NCBI GenBank assembly: GCA_947494705.1
Contig: CANLVN010000002.1
Location: forward strand, 868,001 to 932,000
Length of the DNA: 64,000 nt
From: an uncultured Erythrobacter sp.
GTDB taxonomy: Bacteria; Pseudomonadota; Alphaproteobacteria; Sphingomonadales; Sphingomonadaceae
Reading direction: 5' to 3'
Shown: positions 58,382 through 64,000 of the stretch, in pieces
Layout of the letters: each line of letters starts with the position of its first letter
Numbering within the stretch: the stretch's first letter is position 1
The notes under the pieces: model-generated
What the model was told of the DNA's origin: nothing
Databases searched by the model: none
The model's input: only the letters and a program-made list of their open reading frames with translations
Translations under genes and position numbers: made by a program

Positions 58382-59590
58382 TTAGCCACGAGGCGGCGCC
58401 CCGGCCTGCTCGTCCTCCAGCCCGCGATTTAGAGCCTCTCCGCGGAAAAGCGGTTCTCCGAACACGAAGCCGACAAGGTTCGGGCTTCCGATATGCTCGA
58501 AAAGGGCGGTCAGCGTTATCAGGATAGGCACCGACAAAAGCGCGCCGGGCACGCCCCATATCCAGGTGAAGTACGATAGCGCGATTAGGATCATCACCGG
58601 GCTCATGGTGAAACGTGCGCCCAGGATAGATGGGGTAACGACATTGGCCTCCACCGTATGCAAGCCGATATAGGCCGCTGCCGGGATCAGGCCGAGCACC
58701 ACCGTATCCGCCGTGCCAAGCCCGAACAGGGCGAGCAGGCCGAACATCGCAATAGGCCCTACGTAAGGAATGAAATTGAGGATCGCGGCAAGGCCGCCCC
58801 ACATGATCGGCGCATCGACCCCCAGCGCCCATGCGCCGGCCGCTACGACCAGTCCGACGCCCGCATTAATGAGACCTACGGTGATGATATAGGCACCGAC
58901 CCGGTCCTGAACCTCACGCATGACCCGCGCCGCCTTGACGCTCGACCCGAAACTGGCCCTGTCAAACAGCAGGTGCCTTCGCATTCGAACGCGTGCCTCG
59001 ATCATGAAGAACGCCATCAGGAACATGATGAGCACTTCCACCACGACGCTGGGCGTGGCGAAGGCAATCTCTTCGAGAAAGCTTGGCGTGGCGAGCACGA
59101 CTTCGCGCCCATCGGGGTCGCCCATCAGGCGGGCCAGTTCCTCGTTCGCCATGGCAACCCAAGCAAATTCGTCGCGCAGTTCGGAAAAGCGCTCACCCAC
59201 TTGGCCGGCAATCTGCGGAATTTCGTCAAACAGCGTTACAGCCGGCTGGAGGATGAGAGCGAGAGCGGCGATGAGGATACCGAGAAACACAGCGAGCGCG
59301 CCGAGTGACGCGAGAACGTTGGGCAGACCGAGCGCGGCAAGCCTGTCGGCCAGCGGCGACAGAAGGATCGTCAGTAAGAGTGCGGATACCAGCGGCAGGA
59401 AGACGACCGAGCCAATCGACAGAACGAAAGGCAACGCGAGGAACAGCCCAAACCCGATGAGCAGCACGAGCGCACTCATCAACCGCAATTCCTGCTCGGC
59501 GAGCATCATGCGCCGCTGGTTGCGCGCCCTTGCGGTGTCCGACTGCGCCGGGCTGGCGGTTTGATCGTTCTTTTGCACCGGCTTGTTCAT
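58382..59590 (-). CDS. AI-2E family permease
   Basis: 402 residues, about eight helices, with the family stretch IMWGGLAAILNFIPYVGPIAMF and the PSILGARFTMSPVMILIALSYFTWIWG block. The family was named for AI-2 export, but most members have no proven substrate. Lies 67 bases upstream in position from ecfG and on the same strand, but appears separate. Confidence 0.9.
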   Translation of the reverse strand: MNKPVQKNDQTASPAQSDTARARNQRRMMLAEQELRLMSALVLLIGFGLFLALPFVLSIGSVVFLPLVSALLLTILLSPLADRLAALGLPNVLASLGALAVFLGILIAALALILQPAVTLFDEIPQIAGQVGERFSELRDEFAWVAMANEELARLMGDPDGREVVLATPSFLEEIAFATPSVVVEVLIMFLMAFFMIEARVRMRRHLLFDRASFGSSVKAARVMREVQDRVGAYIITVGLINAGVGLVVAAGAWALGVDAPIMWGGLAAILNFIPYVGPIAMFGLLALFGLGTADTVVLGLIPAAAYIGLHTVEANVVTPSILGARFTMSPVMILIALSYFTWIWGVPGALLSVPILITLTALFEHIGSPNLVGFVFGEPLFRGEALNRGLEDEQAGAPPRG

Positions 59591-59657
59591 GGACGGATGT
59601 CACCTTCGCGAAACCGCCCTATGCCAGCGCTTCGCACCCGCGCCAAGTCGGCCTTGC

Positions 59658-60281
59658 TCAGTCGTCGTCTCCGCCATCTGACCCGGAGGCCACGACGCCA
59701 TCGAGTTCTTCGAGGATGGCGCGGTGCGCGGTATCGTCGTCGATCGAGCGTTGCGGGATGGTGCCTTCGTTGAGCATGTCGGTCAGCGCTGCGCGGGCGC
59801 GGCCCACGCGGCTCTTGATCGTGCCGACTGCACATCCGCAGATGTTCGCTGCTTCTTCGTATGAGAAGCCGCCTGCGCCCACCAGCAACAGCGCCTCGCG
59901 CCGCTCGGGCGGAAGGGTCAGGAGCGCGCGATGAAGGTCGGAAAGGTGGATTGGCTCCTCCTGCCCCGCCGGAGCGGTCAGGATGCGTTCCGCCACGCCT
60001 TCATCGTAGTCGCCGCGAAAGCGATTGCGCCTCATGTCAGTGAGATAGGCGTTGCGCAGGATCACGAAGGTCCAGGCGCGCATCGAAGTGCCGGGATTGA
60101 ACCGCTCCTGTGCGGCCCATGCCTTGAGCATGGTTTCCTGCACGAGGTCGTCGGCCATGTCCGGCCGCCCGCACAGACCGCGCGCGAATGCGCGCAGGTG
60201 GGGCACAACCTCGGTAAGCTCACGCTTGAAATCAGCCTTGTCGGCAGCCGTCCGTTTTGGACGCGTCTTTTCGTCCGCCAT
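59658..60281 (-). CDS. ecfG: General stress response sigma factor EcfG
   Basis: ECF15-type sigma factor that directs the alphaproteobacterial general stress response. 207 residues: region 2 (FARGLCGRPDMADDLVQETMLKAWAAQERFNPGTSMRAWTF) and region 4 (LPPERREALLLVGAGGFSYEEAANICGCAVGTIKSRVGRARAAL). Its ATG overlaps the nepR stop. Transcribed from the GGAAC/CGTT promoter upstream of nepR, giving positive autoregulation. Confidence 0.95.
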   Translation of the reverse strand: MADEKTRPKRTAADKADFKRELTEVVPHLRAFARGLCGRPDMADDLVQETMLKAWAAQERFNPGTSMRAWTFVILRNAYLTDMRRNRFRGDYDEGVAERILTAPAGQEEPIHLSDLHRALLTLPPERREALLLVGAGGFSYEEAANICGCAVGTIKSRVGRARAALTDMLNEGTIPQRSIDDDTAHRAILEELDGVVASGSDGGDDD

Positions 60282-60535
60282 CAGGCTTTCTTCCCCATAT
60301 CGGATGGTTTTTTGCCTGTCGGATCACTTGCTGAACCCGCTTCCGGGTTGCTGTCGGTTTCGTCGAGTTGGGCGAGGAGATCCTTGAACTGGTCAGGCAA
60401 GGGTTCGTCGACCACAGAATCGTAAAGCTGTTTCAATCCGCTGGTCCATGCAGGCGTCTCCGCGGGGTTCGTCCCCTTGTCGTTGGAAGACTCGCACTTC
60501 TTCCCGCTCTCGGGACTGTCGTCAGATGAAGGCAT
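60281..60535 (-). CDS. nepR: Anti-sigma factor NepR
   Basis: 84 residues; the two-helix NepR core (LKQLYDSVVDEPLPDQFKDLLAQLD, about residues 34-58) binds EcfG in unstressed cells and phosphorylated PhyR under stress. The flanks are acidic/Ser-rich and disordered. First gene of nepR-ecfG; overlap TGATG with ecfG. Confidence 0.93.
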   Translation of the reverse strand: MPSSDDSPESGKKCESSNDKGTNPAETPAWTSGLKQLYDSVVDEPLPDQFKDLLAQLDETDSNPEAGSASDPTGKKPSDMGKKA

Positions 60536-60646
60536 GATCAGAATTTCTCAAATTGCGCTCGCTTGTTTGATGATGAGCATTTCCACCCCCGGTATGGGCA
60601 ATTTGCTCGGCGCCGCACCGAAATGGCGTGGCGACTAATATTAGGG

Positions 60647-60673
60647 GGAACGACAGCGGCTGGATTTTGTTCC
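60647..60673. promoter_or_regulatory. Bidirectional EcfG promoter (nepR-ecfG and kinase gene)
   Basis: GGAAC (60647-60651) and GTTCC (60669-60673) form an inverted pair 17 bases apart. Read on the minus strand it is GGAAC-N16-CGTT, a perfect EcfG promoter about 115 bases before nepR; on the plus strand it is GGAAC-N16-TGTT, about 50 bases before the histidine kinase start. One element thus gives divergent stress promoters. Confidence 0.85.
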
Positions 60674-60720
60674 GTCAAGGCAATGCCCAAAAAGTGCGGG
60701 CTATTGAAAACGACTTTGCC

Positions 60721-62400
60721 GTGGAGACAACGATCAAATCGCGCCCTGTAATATCAAGTGAACCAGCGCAGCAAAATGCGCCTGAAATCAGGAGGACAGG
60801 GCCGTCGGCGCGCGTTCACGCCTTCCTGCTGAGCTATCCGCGTGCATTTCCGGCGTTCATTTTCCTTGCGATTGTCGCGGCGACCCTGATCGGGGTGGCC
60901 AGTACCGAGATCGAAGAGGACCGCTTGGCGCAAACCGAAGCGAGCGTGGATGCCGATGCGGTCGCCGGCGCAATCGAGCGGCGCGGAGAGAGGTTCGCTT
61001 CGCTGCTCGAAATGAACCGGACGCTGTTCTCTGCCATCGGTTCGGTTTCGGATGAAAGGTTCGGCATCCTGATCGCCGAAGTGGCGCGCGACATGGAGGT
61101 TCGTGGGGCAAGCAGTTTCGGCTGGATCGAGGTTGTCGACAGCACTGACGCGCAAGGAGAGCCGATCGCGTCTCTCGCCTTTCTGGCACCGAACCGACCC
61201 TCCAATGAGGCCATCGTCGGCACCGACTTGAACACAGATCCCATTTATGCCGATGCGCTGCGCGAAGCGGCGCGCACGAATGTGGCGACCCTATCCGGAA
61301 TCAGGCGCACAGGTTCGGGCGACGAGGGACAGGCAAGCAGCTTTGCCATGATCCTGCCGGTCTACGCGGAAAGGACTGGCGGCGGCGTCGAACAGGGCGA
61401 TCTTACCGGGTATTTCTACACCGGTTTCGACACGCGCCGGTTCCTCGCGGATTCTATCGCTCCACTCGACCAGTCCTCCCTTCCTATCGCGCTCTATGAC
61501 GGCGAGATCGCGCCCGAGAACCTGCTCGCGGGCAACGCTTCACAATCGGAATCAGCGCGGCAGGAGGAGCGAACTATCACGCTGGGCGGTCGCAGCATGA
61601 CTCTGGTGGTCGAAACCCCTTTCCAAAGTTCGCTGACCCAGGTTTCCATGGCCTTGTTGTTGTTCGGTCTCACGCTGGCGTGCCTGCTGATGCTCGCCGC
61701 CCAATGGCTCGCCGATCGGGCGGGCGACGACCAGAGGCGTCTCGCTTTCCTCGAAGAACAGCACTCGATCCGCAATTCGCTAAGCCGTGAACTTAATCAC
61801 CGGGTACGCAACACGCTGGCTAGCGTGCTTTCGATCCACGCACTTACGCGGCGTCGGTCGAAGACCATGGATGAGTTCGCGGACAGCCTCGAACGGCGCA
61901 TCCGCTCTCTGTCGAACACCCACGATTTGCTCGCCGATGTGGAGTGGGGGACCACGCCGATCCGGGACGTGCTGTCGACCGAACTGGCGCATTACGTCGA
62001 AGAAGGACAGACCGTCGTGCTCGAAGGGCCGGGATTAGAACTGGCACCGGCAGAGGCGCTGTCCTTCGGTCTGGCCATTCACGAGCTGACCACGAACGCC
62101 GCGAAATTCGGTGCGCTGAGCGTCCCCGAAGGCCGGGTTGAGGTTAAGTGGTACCTTGACGAAAACGTGGCGTCGGACACAAAAATCGCGGTGGTCGAAT
62201 GGATCGAGAAGGGCGGACCTCGTGTCGCGGAAGAAAGAACCCGCGGGTTCGGTTCCGACCTGATCGAACGCCTCGTGCCCTCGCAGCTCAACCATCAGGT
62301 CGAGCTCGACTTTCGGGCCGAGGGCGTTCGCTGCAAGTTCGGCGTGCCCGTGCGAAAGGTTAGCGACTTCACCCTGCGAAAGACGCCGCTGCGGTCCTGA
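60721..62400 (+). CDS. phyK: General stress response sensor histidine kinase (PhyK-like, CHASE)
   Basis: 559 residues from GTG 60721; an upstream GTG at 60628 would lie before the promoter. N-terminal helix (about 45-63), periplasmic CHASE-type sensor (about 75-300), second helix (about 305-330), then a HWE/HisKA_2 dimerisation box with the phospho-His in SRELNHRVRNTLASV (His360) and a HATPase domain (FGLAIHELTTNAAKFGALS). Expected to phosphorylate PhyR; the stimulus is unknown. Stress-inducible through the palindromic EcfG promoter. Confidence 0.9.
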   Translation: METTIKSRPVISSEPAQQNAPEIRRTGPSARVHAFLLSYPRAFPAFIFLAIVAATLIGVASTEIEEDRLAQTEASVDADAVAGAIERRGERFASLLEMNRTLFSAIGSVSDERFGILIAEVARDMEVRGASSFGWIEVVDSTDAQGEPIASLAFLAPNRPSNEAIVGTDLNTDPIYADALREAARTNVATLSGIRRTGSGDEGQASSFAMILPVYAERTGGGVEQGDLTGYFYTGFDTRRFLADSIAPLDQSSLPIALYDGEIAPENLLAGNASQSESARQEERTITLGGRSMTLVVETPFQSSLTQVSMALLLFGLTLACLLMLAAQWLADRAGDDQRRLAFLEEQHSIRNSLSRELNHRVRNTLASVLSIHALTRRRSKTMDEFADSLERRIRSLSNTHDLLADVEWGTTPIRDVLSTELAHYVEEGQTVVLEGPGLELAPAEALSFGLAIHELTTNAAKFGALSVPEGRVEVKWYLDENVASDTKIAVVEWIEKGGPRVAEERTRGFGSDLIERLVPSQLNHQVELDFRAEGVRCKFGVPVRKVSDFTLRKTPLRS

Positions 62401-62428
62401 TTCCGTGCGCGAAAGCCAGTTGGTGCGG

Positions 62429-63220
62429 TCAGACGGCCTTGGCCGGCGACCCGAAGAACAAGGCCTGACTGATCGCTGCGCTCACCGATTGCTCGCGGAA
62501 CGGCTTGGTCACGAGGTAGGTCGGCTCGGGCCGGTCGCCGGTCAGCAGTCGTTCGGGATAGGCGGTGATGAAGATGATCGGCACCTTCCCGATGGCGAGG
62601 ATGTCATCGACTGCATCGAGACCTGATGAGCCGTCGGCCAGTTGAATGTCGGCCAGCACCAGACCAGGCCGCGTTTCCGCGACTGCGGCAACGGCTTCCG
62701 ATCGCGTCGTGGCAGTGCCACTGACCCTGTGGCCCAGCGACACGACGAGGTCTTCAAGCTGCATCGAGATCAGCGGTTCGTCCTCGATGACGAGCACGGA
62801 GGTCTTCTGCTCTTCCTCGATCTCGCGGATTGCCGTGGCCACCAGTTCCTCGATCCGGCTGGCGTCCGTGTCCATGATCTGCGCGGCCTGTCCGAACGTA
62901 AAGCCTTCGAGCGAGGTCAGCAGCAATGCCTGGCGGTTGGTCGGAGTGACGAGGCCGAGTCGCTTCTGCGCGTTACCTTCGGGAGACGACTCGTCGAGCG
63001 ATCCCTCTTCGGCGACCGCATCGGTCCAAAGCGAATGAAAGGCACGATAGAGCGCCACCCGCCCACCATCCTGCAGGTCGGCCTGCAGCGCGCGGTCGGC
63101 GACAACGGCTTCGAGGGTCTTTGCAACCCACTGGTCCCCCTTGTCCTGAGACCCGCAAAGGGCCCGCGCATAGCGGCGGAGGAAAGGCAGGCTGTCTGCA
63201 ATTTGCTGACCAAGGCTCAT
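62429..63220 (-). CDS. phyR: Response regulator PhyR
   Basis: Anti-anti-sigma factor that, when phosphorylated, sequesters NepR and frees EcfG. 263 residues: sigma-like domain (about 1-135; LPFLRRYARALCGSQ, TPTNRQALLLTSLEGFTFGQAAQIM) fused to a receiver domain (about 140-255) with the phospho-Asp191 in LVLADIQLADGSSG and Lys in LVTKPF. Located convergently with the kinase gene. Confidence 0.96.
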   Translation of the reverse strand: MSLGQQIADSLPFLRRYARALCGSQDKGDQWVAKTLEAVVADRALQADLQDGGRVALYRAFHSLWTDAVAEEGSLDESSPEGNAQKRLGLVTPTNRQALLLTSLEGFTFGQAAQIMDTDASRIEELVATAIREIEEEQKTSVLVIEDEPLISMQLEDLVVSLGHRVSGTATTRSEAVAAVAETRPGLVLADIQLADGSSGLDAVDDILAIGKVPIIFITAYPERLLTGDRPEPTYLVTKPFREQSVSAAISQALFFGSPAKAV

Positions 63221-63366
63221 CGTCGTCTCCAGAAATCAATATCGGTGCCCATGACACAAGCGGACAATCACGCCAAGCTGGAAGCGTCGCGGACGGTCCG
63301 AAGGCCCAATTAGCGGTCAAAAAGCACAGGGCAGTGCTCGCCGACACAAAAATTTTTGGGCTCCCG

Positions 63367-63392
63367 GGAACCCAACCAAAGGCTCCCGCATT
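63367..63392 (+). promoter_or_regulatory. EcfG-like promoter of the candidate sRNA
   Basis: GGAAC (63367-63371), 17 bases, then CATT (63389-63392). The -35 matches the EcfG consensus fully and the -10 in three of four positions (A for G). It faces away from phyR toward the terminator at 63486. Confidence 0.4.
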
Positions 63393-63398
63393 ACCCTT

Positions 63399-63486
63399 TT
63401 GTCACCGCCGACCCCCCTCCCGTCCAAATGGCTGGTGATACGATCCCGGAAGGCCTTCACTCGCGACAGTGGAGGCCTTCCTTTTT
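63399..63486 (+). ncRNA. Candidate stress-induced sRNA (GsrN-like)
   Basis: About 88 bases on the plus strand between two minus-strand genes. The 5' part can fold TCACC-GCC (63402-63409) with GGC-T-GGTGA (63430-63438), leaving a 20-base loop (63410-63429) with CCCCCCTCCC, an anti-Shine-Dalgarno-like run. A strong intrinsic terminator ends it, and an EcfG-like promoter lies just upstream. Caulobacter GsrN, an EcfG-dependent sRNA that raises KatG levels, has the same plan (C-rich loop, terminator). The 5' end is estimated; expression is not shown. Confidence 0.55.
63448..63486 (+). terminator. Strong plus-strand intrinsic terminator
   Basis: Stem GGAAGGCCT / AGGCCTTCC with additional pairing (CACT/AGTG) around the loop, followed by TTTTT on the plus strand. 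On the minus strand there is no T-run, so it serves a plus-strand transcript although no plus-strand gene is upstream. Confidence 0.85.
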
Positions 63487-63508
63487 CCGGCGATCAATCC
63501 TCGCGCGA

Positions 63509-64000
63509 TCAGTTTGTGCCCAGCGATTTGCGGTAGATGGCATATTCCCGGTTGATCGAGCTTCCGATCGCATCGGCGATTGCGACCATCCCCTGATTGT
63601 CTTCGAGAATCCAGCCGATTTCAGCGCGCTTCGACTTGAAGTTGCCGACTGAATTTTCGCGGATCTGGCTGATCATCGAAAAAGCAAGCTGGCTTGCGAG
63701 CCGCGAACCCTGAAATTCTTTGAGCACGCCCATCAAGGGCACACGCATCTCGGAGCCGACCGGTTTGCGGACCCACCGCAGCAGGCGCAGCCACCCGAAG
63801 GGCAGCATCCTGCCCTTGTTCTTGAGCAGCACGTGATTGATGTCGGGGAAGGTCAGCATGAACGCCACAGGGCGACCATCGAGCTCCGCGATCATGTTGA
63901 GCTCTTCGTGGATGATCGTTTTCAGCTTCTTGCCGGTATGTTTCACTTCCTCGGGCGTCAGCGGTACGAAGCCCCAATTGCCCGACCAGGCGTCGTTGAG
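63509..64000 (-). CDS. Acyltransferase-like (GNAT-fold) protein, C-terminal part
   Basis: The last 163 codons of a gene that begins beyond base 64000. The visible part includes the stretch NDAWSGNWGFVPLTPEE, then IIHEELNMIAELDGRPVAFMLTFPDINHVL and a GVLKEFQGSRLASQLAF region, a pattern I associate with a large GNAT-like family whose members are sometimes annotated as dATP pyrophosphohydrolase-related. Substrate unknown. No terminator for it is obvious on the minus strand apart from the sRNA hairpin. Confidence 0.7.
   Translation of the reverse strand, partial: LNDAWSGNWGFVPLTPEEVKHTGKKLKTIIHEELNMIAELDGRPVAFMLTFPDINHVLLKNKGRMLPFGWLRLLRWVRKPVGSEMRVPLMGVLKEFQGSRLASQLAFSMISQIRENSVGNFKSKRAEIGWILEDNQGMVAIADAIGSSINREYAIYRKSLGTN

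Overview
The window is a gene-dense, GC-rich chromosomal segment from an alphaproteobacterium, most likely a member of the Sphingomonadales close to Erythrobacter. The evidence is a complete PhyR/NepR/EcfG general stress response module, an NrsF/SigF-type ECF pair, a secB-Tim44-mltA-smr neighbourhood, group-typical DUF3034/cupredoxin genes and the protein sequences themselves. I see no insertion sequence, prophage, CRISPR array or rRNA operon; there is one tRNA (Gln, CTG). This is mostly core chromosome with a few odd inserts.

Layout. 1-8 kb: end of an exported lipoprotein, then secB-murJ-trpS (minus strand) diverging from Tim44-mltA-smr (plus strand), followed by a divergent DUF2306 membrane protein / membrane-anchored LytTR regulator pair. 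8-15 kb: a peroxide-defence block (catalase, katG, ahpF, ahpC), all on the minus strand with clear terminators and possible LysR-type operator repeats. 15-20 kb: a four-gene cluster of exported truncated haemoglobin, DUF3034 outer-membrane-like protein, periplasmic cupredoxin and a membrane GGDEF-EAL enzyme, which reads like a haem/copper-linked c-di-GMP signalling unit. 20-30 kb: S9 peptidase, patatin lipoprotein, aroC; ruvA-dsrE-(A/T-rich foreign-looking gene)-ruvB; and a very Ser-rich surface protein with a PEP-CTERM-like tail. 30-37 kb: rhodanese lipoprotein and acnA, an EamA transporter, two different L,D-transpeptidase-family proteins. 36.5-41.7 kb: a tightly packed six-gene operon headed by ispG (thioredoxin-like lipoprotein, ppa, mntP, deacetylase-family protein, flavoprotein).

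42-58 kb: CorA-type transporter, the nrsF-sigF ECF pair with a recognisable promoter, an esterase, an SDR, a broken mechanosensitive channel gene, a Ntn asparaginase, a class A beta-lactamase overlapping pheA, cytochrome c, rlmE-ppx, tRNA-Gln, a glutaredoxin-MauE fusion, a LOG-like protein, the glmM-DUF1272-thiD operon, and a dicarboxylate-type symporter. 58-64 kb: AI-2E family permease and then the general stress response locus: ecfG-nepR (minus) and a CHASE-domain histidine kinase (plus) diverge from one palindromic GGAAC-N17-GTTCC element that forms an EcfG promoter on both strands, followed by phyR.

The most interesting signal is just beyond phyR: a plus-strand non-coding transcript candidate (about 63399-63486) with an EcfG-like promoter, a stem whose loop is a C-rich anti-Shine-Dalgarno run, and a strong intrinsic terminator, although neither flanking gene is on the plus strand. 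Its architecture resembles the EcfG-dependent sRNA GsrN of Caulobacter. An EcfG-like promoter also precedes the catalase gene, tying the peroxide block to the stress module.
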